DNA from: HKCCE3408 sp038530555
GTDB lineage: Bacteria; Pseudomonadota; Alphaproteobacteria; Rhodobacterales; Rhodobacteraceae
Direction of reading: 5' to 3'
DNA: 64,000 bases
NCBI GenBank assembly: GCA_038530555.1
Contig: JBCBCN010000008.1
Location: forward strand, 124,001 to 188,000
A model generated the notes under the pieces. It saw nothing but the letters and a program-made list of their open reading frames with translations, was not told where the DNA came from and did no database searches. Shown piece by piece: positions 1 through 10,297 of the stretch. Numbering within the stretch: the stretch's first letter is position 1; the number at the start of each line of letters is the position of its first letter. A program made the translations under genes and the position numbers.

Positions 1-875
1 ACGAGGTCGAGGCCAGCGCTGCGCCGCTGATCGAGCATCTGGCCGAGTTGCGCACGCGGCTGATCCGCTCAGTCCTGGCTTTCGTGGTGGCCATGGTCGC
101 CTGTTTCACGGTGGCCGACCCGATCCTGCAGTTCATTTCCGAGCCGCTGGCCAATGTGCTTCGCGCCCGGGGCGAGGATCCGCGGCTCATTTTCACCGCG
201 CCGCAGGAAAAGTTCTTCGTGCTCATTCGGATCTCGATCATCGCGGGCTTTGCCCTGTCTTTTCCGGTCATCGCGCATCAGCTCTGGCGCTTTGTGGCGC
301 CGGGCCTCTACCGATCTGAGCGCAACGCGTTCCTGCCCTTCATCATCGCTTCGCCCGCGCTGTTCCTGATTGGCGCCTCCTTCGCCCATTTCGTCGTCAC
401 ACCGCTGGCAATGAATTTCTTCATCGGTTTCGCGGATGCGATCCCGGCCTTGGCGAGCCTTTTGGCCGGCGACGGCACGTTTGAGCCCTCGGCGCAGACC
501 GAGGAATTGCAGACGGTTTTCTTGGGCTCGGTCCGCGAGTCGCTCGATCTGGCGCTGAAATTCATCTTCGCCTTTGGGCTGTGCTTTCAGTTGCCGGTGC
601 TGCTGACGCTTATGGGCAAAGCGGGGCTCGTCTCCGCCGAGGGGCTGGGCAATGTGCGCAAATACGCCGTGGTCGGGATCCTGACCCTGGCCGCCCTGGT
701 CACGCCGCCGGATGTCGTGACGCAGATGATCCTCTTTACCGTGGTTTACGGGCTTTATGAGATCTCGATCCAGCTTGTGCGTATCGTCGAGCGCCGCCGG
801 GAGGCCCGTCTGCGCGAAGAGGGGTATTACGACGACGAAGACTTCGCCGACAGTGGCGATGATCCGGCGGAGTAA
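1..875 (+). CDS. tatC: Sec-independent (twin-arginine) translocase subunit TatC, 5' end outside window
   Basis: TatC is the inner-membrane receptor that, with TatB, binds twin-arginine signal peptides and helps build the pore for folded proteins. The reading frame is open from base 3, so the first few codons lie before the window. The visible start contains the conserved IEHLAELRTRL cytoplasmic segment, followed by six hydrophobic segments and the conserved region around APQEKFF and the SFP/WRFVAPGL loop. The C-terminal tail is acidic. The protein is close to full length for the family. A Tat substrate candidate occurs at 28368-28904. The next gene starts 9 bases downstream, so they are probably cotranscribed. 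Confidence 0.97.
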   Translation, partial: EVEASAAPLIEHLAELRTRLIRSVLAFVVAMVACFTVADPILQFISEPLANVLRARGEDPRLIFTAPQEKFFVLIRISIIAGFALSFPVIAHQLWRFVAPGLYRSERNAFLPFIIASPALFLIGASFAHFVVTPLAMNFFIGFADAIPALASLLAGDGTFEPSAQTEELQTVFLGSVRESLDLALKFIFAFGLCFQLPVLLTLMGKAGLVSAEGLGNVRKYAVVGILTLAALVTPPDVVTQMILFTVVYGLYEISIQLVRIVERRREARLREEGYYDDEDFADSGDDPAE

Positions 876-884
876 TCTGGTCTG

Positions 885-1745
885 ATGGCGGCATCTGACG
901 GGGCTGAGCTTAACGGCCGTCTAGACCGGATCGCCGAGGCGTTGGAGCGGCTCTCGCCACCGCCCGCCCAGGCGCCCGATTGGGACGCGGCCGATGCTTT
1001 TGTTTGGCACAGCGCACCAGATGGCCTGACACCCGTTCCGCAAGTCAACCGCGTCGATCTAAGCTTGCTTTTGGGCATCGACCGGGCACGCGACACGCTC
1101 CTTGAGAACACGCTGCAATTCGCCCATGGGCTGCCTGCGAACAACGCGCTTTTGTGGGGCGCACGCGGAATGGGCAAGTCGAGCCTGGTCAAATCGGTGC
1201 ATGCCGAGGTTTTGGCCCAGGGCGCGCGCTTGGCGCTTGTGGAAGTGCTGCGCGAGGATCTGCCCTCGATCGGGCGGCTTTTGACGCTGTTGCGCGGCAG
1301 CGACCGGCGCTTCGTGCTGCTTTGCGATGATCTCTCGTTCAGCCATGACGACCAGCACTACAAATCGCTGAAGGCCGTGCTCGATGGCGGGGTCGAGGGG
1401 CGGCCCGAGAATGCGATTTTCTACGCCACCTCGAACCGGCGCCATCTGATGCCGCGCGACATGATCGAGAACGAACGTTCGAGCGCGATCAATCCGTCCG
1501 AGGCGGTCGAGGAGAAGGTCTCGCTGTCAGATCGGTTCGGTCTGTGGCTGGGCTTTCATCCCTGCGATCAGGCGCAGTACTTGGCGATGATCGACGCCTA
1601 TTGCGCGGCCTTTGGGGTGGAGGTCGAGCCGGAGGTGCTCCGGGCCGAAGCCATCGAGTGGCAGGCCAGCCGTGGCGCGCGGTCGGGCCGGGTGGCCTGG
1701 CAGTTTTTCACTGATCTGGCCGGTCGGCATGGGGTCAGGATTTAG
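885..1745 (+). CDS. DUF815-family P-loop ATPase
   Basis: A 286-residue predicted AAA-like ATPase of the DUF815 family; the cellular role of this family is not established. The Walker A motif GARGMGKS is at residues 92-99, and a hydrophobic strand ending in CDDLSF near residue 150 fits Walker B. The downstream YATSNRRHLMPRD segment looks like a sensor region typical of this family. The protein has no signal peptide or membrane segment, so it should be cytoplasmic. It starts 9 bases after tatC, and this placement beside the tat genes is a common arrangement in Rhodobacteraceae, but no functional link to Tat can be read from the sequence. Confidence 0.9.
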   Translation: MAASDGAELNGRLDRIAEALERLSPPPAQAPDWDAADAFVWHSAPDGLTPVPQVNRVDLSLLLGIDRARDTLLENTLQFAHGLPANNALLWGARGMGKSSLVKSVHAEVLAQGARLALVEVLREDLPSIGRLLTLLRGSDRRFVLLCDDLSFSHDDQHYKSLKAVLDGGVEGRPENAIFYATSNRRHLMPRDMIENERSSAINPSEAVEEKVSLSDRFGLWLGFHPCDQAQYLAMIDAYCAAFGVEVEPEVLRAEAIEWQASRGARSGRVAWQFFTDLAGRHGVRI

Positions 1746-2076
1746 CCGGTCAGGATTTGGCGGGGTCGGAATTAGCGGGGTCGGCGCGTCTCAAGCTCCC
1801 CCTCCCGGGGAGCCATCGACGCGCCGAAAGGGGGCGCTGCCCCCTGCTGCGCACCCCCGGGATATTTGGACGATAAAGAGCTCGAAAAGGTCCAGCGCAA
1901 GCTGGCAAACGCACCGCGTTTGAGTTGAGAGCGGGCGGAGCCCAGGGAAAACGGGCGAAGCCCAGGAGCCGGTCCAGCTTGCTGGCAAGCTCAGCGCGTT
2001 TGAGATGACGACGAGCGGAGCCCCGGGAGAACGGGCGGAGCCCAGGAGACGGCACCGCGCTTTAGACAGTCGCCCG
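1746..2076. repeat. Non-coding block with hairpin and ~80-bp tandem duplication
   Basis: This stretch between the convergent DUF815 and alkB genes holds no credible gene. It begins with short GGATTTGGCGGGGTCGG-like repeats, then a perfect hairpin (GGGGGC, 3-base loop, GCCCCC near 1832-1846) followed by the CCCCCGGGATATTTGGACGA motif at about 1855-1874, which resembles a repeat commonly seen after genes in Rhodobacteraceae. Bases 1889-1970 and 1971-2050 are two diverged tandem copies of one unit (GGTCCAGC ... GCGTTTGAG ... CGGAGCCC ... CCCAGGAG). A shortened third start is visible just after 2050. It may act as a bidirectional terminator. Confidence 0.7.
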
Positions 2077-3207
2077 CTACCGCCCCACCAGAGCACTGCG
2101 CAGGTCTTGCTCGGTCTCCGCTGGTCCCGGCTCCTGGGTCGGGTACCGCGCGCTCAGGCGCTCTTGCGCGGCGCTCATCACCTTCACCGCGCGGCGGTCC
2201 ATCACCCGGAACCAGAGCGCGGGGATGCAGGCGATCACGGCCATCACCGGCATGGCATAGGGCAGGCGCGGGGCCTGAAGCTCGGTCGTTTGCAACGTGT
2301 CGAAGGGGCGGCCGGGATGCATGTGGTGCTCGGAATGGCTGGGCGCGTTGAGCATCAGGAGCGAGGAAAACCCGCGCGGTGCGTTCCAGGAATGGTGCGC
2401 GGCAACCGGTTCGGGCCGCCCGCTGGGCAGGGTCAGGCGCGCGAGCCCATAATGTTGAATGTAGTCGCTGATCAGGATCTGCAGATGGGCCAAGGCGCAG
2501 AGCGCCAGGAACGCGATGAGGGAGCCGAAATTGAATGCCAGCAGCACGACGAGGCAGGTCAGGGCCGCACCACCGACCCAGATCGGATAGGGCGTCTGGC
2601 GCAGTTCAGGCTGATCACCCCGGCGCACGGCCTGTTCTCGCTCGGCCTCGAGCCCGGCTTGAAAACCACCGCTCCAGGCGCGGGGCACATAGCTCCAGAA
2701 GCTCTCGCCATGGCGCGGCGTCGCCGGGTCGGCTTCCGTGCCGACATGGGTATGGTGCACGAGCTTATGGGCCGAAACATGGTGGCCAAAGAGCATCGTG
2801 GTATAGACCGCCGCGCCAAGCCAGCGCAGGCCCGGTTTGGGGCGGTGGATCAGCTCATGGGCGTTCGGGTGGCTGATCTGTCCCAGCCAGGACGCCGCGG
2901 CCAGAAACAGCGCCAAATTGCCGCCGAGCCCCATATTGCCCGCCATCAGCCCGGCTAGAACGACCGGGATCAACGTCAGATGCGCCAGGGCCAGGAGGAT
3001 GGACACACGCTCCGCATTTGGATCGGGCGGATCGCTGGGCGCAGGGGGGCTCATCCAGGTGTCTAGAAGGGCTGTGCCCAGGGTCAGCGCCAGAAGCGCC
3101 AGCACCGCGAAGGGCGCGCCGAAAAAGGCACCAGCCACCAGAAGGGCCCAAGGCACCATTGCCGCCGCCGCGTAGGAATAGATCACCCGCATGAAATCCT
3201 GAGCCAC
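2077..3207 (-). CDS. alkB: AlkB-type alkane 1-monooxygenase (membrane di-iron hydroxylase)
   Basis: An integral membrane non-haem di-iron monooxygenase that would hydroxylate terminal methyl groups of n-alkanes using a rubredoxin/reductase electron supply. The 376-residue protein carries the family's histidine clusters in order: HELIH (117-121), HKLVHHTH (147-154), QHYGL (251-255) and HSEHHMHP (291-298), between hydrophobic segments. No rubredoxin gene is adjacent, so electron transfer partners must lie elsewhere. The start could be six codons in, at a second methionine before the first membrane segment. It could also serve an AlkB-like role on another hydrophobic substrate, since the motifs deviate slightly from classical AlkB (HELIH instead of HELGH). 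Confidence 0.88.
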   Translation of the reverse strand: MAQDFMRVIYSYAAAAMVPWALLVAGAFFGAPFAVLALLALTLGTALLDTWMSPPAPSDPPDPNAERVSILLALAHLTLIPVVLAGLMAGNMGLGGNLALFLAAASWLGQISHPNAHELIHRPKPGLRWLGAAVYTTMLFGHHVSAHKLVHHTHVGTEADPATPRHGESFWSYVPRAWSGGFQAGLEAEREQAVRRGDQPELRQTPYPIWVGGAALTCLVVLLAFNFGSLIAFLALCALAHLQILISDYIQHYGLARLTLPSGRPEPVAAHHSWNAPRGFSSLLMLNAPSHSEHHMHPGRPFDTLQTTELQAPRLPYAMPVMAVIACIPALWFRVMDRRAVKVMSAAQERLSARYPTQEPGPAETEQDLRSALVGR

Positions 3208-3339
3208 CCGTTCAATTCACACCGCGACTATAGACCATCGGAATGGGACAAAACCATGTCGCTTTTGACCTTTGCGGGTGGCAAGCTTGGCTTTAGGCTC
3301 TGGGACAGCAAGACAGGATCGAGCCACAGGATCTCACGC

Positions 3340-5049
3340 ATGGCACTGGACCATAAAAACGCGAATGGGGGCGCGGCCTCCGGCGGGGTTTGGAAATCGG
3401 CGAAGGGCCGGGGGCGGGGTCTGCCCAAGGGGCGGCAGCTCGAAGATGTCGCCTGGCTGGAGATCGAGGATCTGATCGGCACGCGCGGCCTGCGCCGTGA
3501 CCTGCTCATTGAGTACCTGCACAAAATCCAGGACCGTTACGGTCACCTCTCGGCGCCGCATCTGCGCGCTTTGGCCGAAGCGCTGTCCATCCCGATGGCC
3601 GAGGTCTGGGAGGTGGCATCGTTCTATGCGCATTTCGACCTGGTGCGCGAGGGCGAGACACCGCCGCCCGCGCTCACTATCCGGGTTTGCGACAGTTTGA
3701 GTTGTGAGCTGGCCGGTGCCGATCAGCTGGCCGCGGCGCTAGAGGACGGGCTTGACCCGGCCGAGGTGCGGGTTCTGCGCGCGCCCTGCATGGGGCGTTG
3801 CCACACGGCGCCGACGCTGGAGATCGGCCATAACCATGTCGACCACGCCACGCCGGGTAAGGTGATGGCCGCAATCGCGGCGGATGACACCCATGCCCAT
3901 ATCCCCGCCTACGAAGGCTTTGCCGCCTATAGAAAGGCGGGCGGCTACGGCACGCTTGAGGCCCTGCGAGCAGATGGCGATTGGGAAGAGGTGCAGGAGC
4001 GCGTTCTGTCCGCTGGCCTGCGCGGTTTGGGCGGGGCGGGGTTTCCGTCGGGCAAGAAATGGGGCTTTGTCCGTGCCAATCCCGGGCCGCGCTACCTGGC
4101 TGTGAATGGCGATGAGGGCGAGCCCGGCACCTTCAAGGACCGCCACTATCTAGAACGGACGCCGCATCTGTTCCTCGAAGGGATGCTGATCGCTGCCTGG
4201 GCCGTCGAGGCCGAGCGTTGTTTCATCTATATGCGCGATGAATATCCGGCGGTGTTGGAGATCCTAGCCCATGAGATCAGCGTGCTGGAGGCCTCGGGCC
4301 TCATCGCGCGTGGCTATGTCGAGCTGCGGCGCGGGGCGGGGGCTTATATTTGCGGCGAAGAAAGCGCGATGATCGAGTCGATCGAGGGCAAGCGCGGGAT
4401 GCCCCGGCACCGGCCGCCTTTCGTCGCCCAGGTGGGCATCTTCGGGCGGCCGACGCTGGTGCACAATATCGAGACGCTGCACTGGGTCGCCCGGATCTGT
4501 CGCGAAGGCCCGGAGATCCTGTCGAGCGTGGAAAAGAACGGCCGGAAGGGCCTGCGCTCGTATTCGGTGTCGGGCCGGGTGGCCGAGCCGGGGGTCTACT
4601 TGCTGCCCGCGGGCTCCACGATCCTGGACATCATCGAGGCGGCGGGCGGCATGGCCGAGGGTCACGCGTTCAAGGCCTATCAGCCGGGCGGGCCATCTTC
4701 GGGCCTGTTGCCCGCGCATATCGACGACGTGCCGCTCGATTTCGACACGCTTCAACCCCTTGGCAGCTTCATCGGCTCGGCCGCCGTGGTGGTCCTGTCG
4801 GGGCATGACAGCGCCAAGGAAGCGGCGCTCAACATGCTGCGGTTTTTCGAGAAAGAAAGCTGTGGGCAATGCACGCCGTGCCGGGTCGGCTGTGAAAAGG
4901 CGGTCAAGTTGATGGAGGCCGAGACCTGGGATCAGGGGCTGTTGGGTGAGCTCTGCCAGACGATGTCAGATGCCTCGATCTGTGGCCTGGGGCAGGCTGC
5001 GCCCAATCCGATCAAGCTGACGATGAAGCACTTCCCCGACGAGGTCTGA
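3340..5049 (+). CDS. NuoE-NuoF type NADH dehydrogenase (diaphorase) fusion, formate dehydrogenase beta-like
   Basis: A fusion of a thioredoxin-like [2Fe-2S] domain (NuoE type) with an FMN/NADH/[4Fe-4S] domain (NuoF type), as in the beta subunit of NAD-linked formate dehydrogenases such as Methylobacterium Fdh1B. From this start it is 569 residues. The [2Fe-2S] cysteines are C117, C122, C150 and C154. The NuoF part has GLGGAGFPSGKKW, GDEGEPGTFKDR and the [4Fe-4S] set C508, C511, C514 and C548. I prefer the ATG at 3340, which has an AGGA eight bases upstream; the frame is open to an ATG at 3256. No formate dehydrogenase alpha gene follows: ftsY is next. Confidence 0.82.
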   Translation: MALDHKNANGGAASGGVWKSAKGRGRGLPKGRQLEDVAWLEIEDLIGTRGLRRDLLIEYLHKIQDRYGHLSAPHLRALAEALSIPMAEVWEVASFYAHFDLVREGETPPPALTIRVCDSLSCELAGADQLAAALEDGLDPAEVRVLRAPCMGRCHTAPTLEIGHNHVDHATPGKVMAAIAADDTHAHIPAYEGFAAYRKAGGYGTLEALRADGDWEEVQERVLSAGLRGLGGAGFPSGKKWGFVRANPGPRYLAVNGDEGEPGTFKDRHYLERTPHLFLEGMLIAAWAVEAERCFIYMRDEYPAVLEILAHEISVLEASGLIARGYVELRRGAGAYICGEESAMIESIEGKRGMPRHRPPFVAQVGIFGRPTLVHNIETLHWVARICREGPEILSSVEKNGRKGLRSYSVSGRVAEPGVYLLPAGSTILDIIEAAGGMAEGHAFKAYQPGGPSSGLLPAHIDDVPLDFDTLQPLGSFIGSAAVVVLSGHDSAKEAALNMLRFFEKESCGQCTPCRVGCEKAVKLMEAETWDQGLLGELCQTMSDASICGLGQAAPNPIKLTMKHFPDEV

Positions 5050-5180
5050 ACGCCAGGGTTGGTCTATGGGCCGGTCTGTAGTGGGGCGGTCTATGGGGTG
5101 GGGGCGGTTGGCCCTGCTTGCCGCCTGAGGTCTTTTCCGCGCCGCCGCGACGGATTAGGTGAGGGCAAAGGAGCCGTCTC

Positions 5181-6566
<1,386 letters not shown>

Positions 6567-6570
<4 letters not shown>

Positions 6571-7436
6571 GGCGGTTTGCGGGCGCGCTGTGCGTCGCGC
6601 TGTTGGCGCCTGGATCGCTCGCGGCGCAAAGCCCAGAAAGCCCCGAGGCCTGCGGCGCTCTGGTAGAGACACTGGGCGCGCAGGCGCTGCCCGAGTTGAT
6701 ACTAGAGGCGCCGGACTTCCGCCTGGAAGAGGGCGTCTGCGTGGCCGAAGACCTCTTTGCGCTCTTCGACAATATGCGCCTCACGGCCGAGGCGATGCGC
6801 TTTCGCTACGAGGGCCCGCTGGAGTTTTCCGCGACGCGCTATGCCGATCTCGTCGAGATCGAGTTGACCGGTCTGCGGTTCGCCGTGCGCACCGGTTTTA
6901 GCCCGGACATGGATTATGTCTTCGCGGCCCAGGCGCGGGCGCGCGAGGGCATCGATGCCCTGCTGTCGGTCTCCTATGACGCGGGCCGGGTCACTCTCGA
7001 TCCGCTGCGCATCGATTTCCCGGGCGAGAACGCCATTGAGGCGCGTCTGGCGATGACCGATCTGAGCGACGACCCCTTGCAGGCACTCGATGGGCGCTTG
7101 GAGCGTCTGGAGCTGAGTATCCTAAGCAACGGCCTTTTCGAAGAATTCGCGTTGTTCCCCCTGGCCACGATGCTGCTGACCGACCAGGACGATCCCGAAG
7201 CTGAGGTGGCGCGGCTCAAAGACGAGGGGCGCGCGGCGCTCGCAAGCTTGCCCCTGACCCCTCAGACCGTCGCGGCATTGGAGGCCCTGATCCATGATTT
7301 GCCCAACCCGGCCGGGACGCTCAGTCTCATCCTGGCGCCCGAGGGCGGTGTGGCGATCCGCGATGTGATCACGCCCTTCGGCCCGGGCGAGGGTTTTTTG
7401 ACCGGGCTCGAGGCACGCTACGAGCCCGCTGAATGA
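6567..7436 (+). CDS. Secreted protein of unknown function
   Basis: A 289-residue protein I do not recognise. It has a clear Sec signal peptide (MRR, hydrophobic core, cleavage after LAAQ-like sequence near residue 21) and then a soluble, acidic body rich in Leu and Glu, with a probable periplasmic location. There are two cysteines in the first 60 residues of the mature protein (ACGALVE and GVCVAED), which could form a disulfide. Its ATG overlaps the ftsY stop codon (ATGA), so it is translationally coupled to ftsY. No catalytic motif is visible. Confidence 0.8.
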
Positions 7437-7464
7437 GGCCAAATCCCCTGCCGAGTGCCCTCGC

Positions 7465-8367
7465 ATGAGCGCTTGGCTCCAAAGCATCGAAGGCACCGAG
7501 ACGGGCGCCCTGGTCGCGCTCTGCCTAGCGCTTTTCGCGGCCGTCCTGCACGCGATCTTCGGCGCGCTGCAAAAAGGCCGCCACGATCCCCTGCTGGCGC
7601 GCGGGGCGATCGACGCGAGCTATGCCGCCTTCGCCGCGCCCTTTGCCTTTTTCGTCGTGCCCTGGCCCGAGCCGCATATGTGGGCGATCTTTGCGGGCGC
7701 TTGGGTTATCCACACGGGCTATAAACTGGTCGCGGTGCAGAGCTATCGGCGCGGGGCCTACACGCTGGTCTATCCGGTGATGCGGGGGACGGGACCGCTT
7801 TTCGCGGTGCTTGGCGCGGCGCTGTTTCTGGGCGAGAGCTTCAACGCCGTCCAATGGCTGGGCCTCGGCGTTCTGCTCGCGGGGCTTTACGGCCTGGCGG
7901 CGGTCAATCTGGCCCAGGCGCCGGGCGACAGGGCGCAGCTTTTGCCCGCGCTGGGCCTTGCGGTTCTGACCGGGCTTTTTGTGGCTGTCTACACGACCTA
8001 TGACGCCTATGGCATCCGTGCGACGGCCGATCCCTTCACCTTCCTGGCCTGGTTCTTCTTTCTTGACGGTCTGGTCTTTCCGGTTCTCGCCTTGCGCTTT
8101 CGCGCCTCCCAGGCCGAGCCACAGCCCTGGGGGCCGCTGGCGCTGCGCGGTGTGGTGGGCGGTGCCGTAGCACTTTTGAGCTTTGGGGCGATCATGCTGG
8201 CCACGCGGCTCGATCAGGTCGGGGAGGCGGCGGTTCTGCGCGAAACCTCGACGATTTTCGCGGCTTTGATCGGTTGGGCAATCCTCGGCGAACGGGTCGG
8301 CCCCGCGCGCGTGGCTCTGATGGGGTTGATCGCGGCGGGCGCGGTGATAGTTGAGGTGGGAGGATGA
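7465..8367 (+). CDS. DMT-superfamily (EamA) transporter
   Basis: A 300-residue inner-membrane protein with about ten hydrophobic segments arranged as two EamA-like halves, the hallmark of drug/metabolite exporters. The first half contains the conserved YPVMRGTGPLF region, the second the VLRETSTIFAALIGW region followed by GERVG. The substrate cannot be predicted. It is 28 bases after the secreted protein and 6 bases before yciB, so the genes from ftsY to yciB probably form one transcription unit. Confidence 0.88.
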   Translation: MSAWLQSIEGTETGALVALCLALFAAVLHAIFGALQKGRHDPLLARGAIDASYAAFAAPFAFFVVPWPEPHMWAIFAGAWVIHTGYKLVAVQSYRRGAYTLVYPVMRGTGPLFAVLGAALFLGESFNAVQWLGLGVLLAGLYGLAAVNLAQAPGDRAQLLPALGLAVLTGLFVAVYTTYDAYGIRATADPFTFLAWFFFLDGLVFPVLALRFRASQAEPQPWGPLALRGVVGGAVALLSFGAIMLATRLDQVGEAAVLRETSTIFAALIGWAILGERVGPARVALMGLIAAGAVIVEVGG

Positions 8368-8373
8368 GGCGCA

Positions 8374-9024
8374 ATGGCTGAAAAACAGATCAATCCCTGG
8401 CTCAAGCAAGGCCTGGAGCTCGGCCCGCCGCTTTTGTTCTTCGTGGCCTATCTGCGCCTGCAAGATACGCAAGTAACGGTCGGCGGCACGGAATATGATG
8501 GCTTTATTATCGCCACGGCGGCCTTCGTGCCGATCCTCTTGGGCTCTATCGCGCTGCTTTGGAAGCTTACGGGCAAGATCAGCCGCATTCAGGTGTTCAC
8601 CGCCGTGATGGTGGTCTTTTTCGGCGGCCTGACGGTTTGGCTCAATGATGAGCGGTTCTTCAAGATGAAGACCACGCTGGTCTATGCGTTCTTCGCGGGC
8701 GCCCTCGGGATCGGGCTGTGGCGCGGCAAAAGCTGGCTGCAATACCTCATGGGTGAGGCGTTAAAGATGGCCGATGAGGGCTGGATGATCATGACGCGGC
8801 GCATCGCCCTGGCCTTTGTGGCGATGGCTGTGGCCAATGAGGTGGTCTGGCGCACGCAATCGGATGCCTTCTGGGTCAGTTTCGAGACGTTCGGCCTGCC
8901 AATTTTCCTGTTTGCCGTTTTCATGTCCCAGGCGCCCCTTATCGAGCGCTATTCCCTTTCCGAGGAGGACGAGAGCCCGAACGACGGCCCGAATGAGACG
9001 GGGGACGAGACGGGCGAGGCTTAA
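8374..9024 (+). CDS. yciB: Inner membrane-spanning protein YciB / septation protein A
   Basis: A 216-residue polytopic protein of the IspZ/YciB family, which is linked to cell envelope synthesis and septation through contacts with elongation and division proteins. The typical GPPLLFFVAY start of the first membrane segment, the GLTVWLNDERFFKMK loop and the WRTQSDAFWV region are all present, with five to six hydrophobic segments and an acidic C-terminal tail. Its last 86 bases overlap the 3' end of rluB on the other strand, so both tails are coded by the same DNA. Confidence 0.93.
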   Translation: MAEKQINPWLKQGLELGPPLLFFVAYLRLQDTQVTVGGTEYDGFIIATAAFVPILLGSIALLWKLTGKISRIQVFTAVMVVFFGGLTVWLNDERFFKMKTTLVYAFFAGALGIGLWRGKSWLQYLMGEALKMADEGWMIMTRRIALAFVAMAVANEVVWRTQSDAFWVSFETFGLPIFLFAVFMSQAPLIERYSLSEEDESPNDGPNETGDETGEA

Positions 9025-9793
9025 CGCGACGCTTGCCCGTTTTGGCCTCGGCATGGCCCTGGGTGGCTTCCTTCAGGCCAAGCTGATCGGCCAGGACGCG
9101 TGGCTTCACTTCCTCGACGTCGCCTGCCTTGAGCGGACCCAGGCGGAACGGGCCATAAGAGACGCGGATGAGCCTGTTCACCTCAAATCCCACCTCCGAG
9201 ATCGCGCGGCGAATCTCGCGGTTCTTGCCCTCGCGCAGCCCAATGGTCAGCCAGGCATTGGCGCCCTGTTGGCGATCAAGGCTCACCTGCATCGGCTGAT
9301 ATCTCTGCCCTTCGACCTCAATCCCCGCGCGGAGCGGGGTGAAATCCTCGTCCTTAGGCGTGCCTTTGAGGCGCACCCGGTATTTCCGGAGCCAACCGGT
9401 CGATGGCAGCTCTAAGCGGCGTTTGAGATCGCCGTCATTGGTCAAAAGCAGCAGCCCTTCCGAGGTCAGATCGAGCCGGCCCACGCTCATCACCCTGGGC
9501 AGCGTGTCGGGCAGCGCATCGAACACCGTCTTGCGGCCCTTTTCATCGCGCGCCGTTGTCACCAGGCCCGACGGCTTGTGATAGAGCCAGAGCCGCGCGC
9601 GTTCCGCCTCGGGCAGGGGGGCATTGTCGACCTCGATCCGGTCCTGCTCGCTCACATTCAGCGCCGGGCTGTCGATCACACGTCCGTTGACCGCGACCCG
9701 GCCCGCTTCGATCATGCGCTCGGCCTCCCGGCGCGAGGCCACACCCGCCCGCGCCAGGCGTTTTGCGATCCGTTCTGAAGAGCTCTGTTCCAT
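8939..9793 (-). CDS. rluB: 23S rRNA pseudouridine synthase, RluB/RsuA family
   Basis: A cytoplasmic pseudouridine synthase of 284 residues. An S4 RNA-binding domain occupies roughly residues 8-60, followed by the catalytic domain with GRLDLTSEGLLLLTNDG, in which D108 is the catalytic aspartate, and by EGKNREIRR near the C-terminal third. RluB normally modifies U2605 of 23S rRNA; the family also contains RluE, RluF and RsuA, so the exact target is inferred. The C-terminal 30 residues are basic and rich in Arg, Pro and Ser, and partly overlap yciB on the opposite strand. The neighbour tadA, 51 bases away and divergent, is also an RNA-modifying enzyme. Confidence 0.93.
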   Translation of the reverse strand: MEQSSSERIAKRLARAGVASRREAERMIEAGRVAVNGRVIDSPALNVSEQDRIEVDNAPLPEAERARLWLYHKPSGLVTTARDEKGRKTVFDALPDTLPRVMSVGRLDLTSEGLLLLTNDGDLKRRLELPSTGWLRKYRVRLKGTPKDEDFTPLRAGIEVEGQRYQPMQVSLDRQQGANAWLTIGLREGKNREIRRAISEVGFEVNRLIRVSYGPFRLGPLKAGDVEEVKPRVLADQLGLKEATQGHAEAKTGKRRVKPRPSRPPSHSGRRSGSRPPRKGNSAR

Positions 9794-9844
9794 GCCGGGG
9801 GCTTAGCGGTTTGACAGCGCCGGTGAAAGCGGCAAGAGCGGGGC

Positions 9845-10297
9845 ATGGCCGCCTTTCGCTCTTATATGATCCAAGCGCTCGAGGAGGCGCGCGCCGCCGG
9901 TGCTCGGGGCGAAGTGCCCGTGGGCGCGGTCGTGGTGCGCCGGGGTGAGGTTCTGGCCCGGGCGGGCAACCGGATGCGGGAGCTCAGCGATCCGACCGCC
10001 CATGCCGAGATCCTGGCGATCCGAGCGGCCTGTGCCGCGCTGGGCTCAGAGCGGCTGACGGGCTGTGATCTCTGGGTGACGCTAGAGCCGTGCCCGACCT
10101 GTGCGGGCGCCATCGCGGCGGCGCGGTTCGACCGGCTTTACTATGGTGCATCCGATCCCAAATCCGGCGGTGTGGCCCAAGGGCCGCGTGTGTTCGAGCA
10201 TGCCCAGGCGCATCACGCGCCAGAGGTCTATAGCGGCTTTGAGGAGGAGGCCTGCGCCGAGCTCATGCGCGCGTTCTTCGCGGCACGGCGGGACTAA
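9845..10297 (+). CDS. tadA: tRNA adenosine(34) deaminase TadA
   Basis: TadA converts A34 to inosine in tRNA-Arg(ACG). The 150-residue protein has the zinc-binding deaminase signature: HAEIL with H53 as ligand and E55 as proton shuttle, and PCPTCAGAI with C83 and C86. The start is an ATG following GGGGC. It is transcribed divergently from rluB. The stop codon TAA is formed by the left boundary of a 105-bp inverted-repeat element (10295-10399), which suggests that the element inserted right at the gene end. A general cytosine or guanine deaminase is the alternative, but size and motif fit TadA well. Confidence 0.92.
   Translation: MAAFRSYMIQALEEARAAGARGEVPVGAVVVRRGEVLARAGNRMRELSDPTAHAEILAIRAACAALGSERLTGCDLWVTLEPCPTCAGAIAAARFDRLYYGASDPKSGGVAQGPRVFEHAQAHHAPEVYSGFEEEACAELMRAFFAARRD

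Noticed and set aside
2005..2958. 317-codon plus-strand frame opposite alkB
   Set aside because: Shadow of alkB; starts in the tandem repeat and has no recognisable domain.
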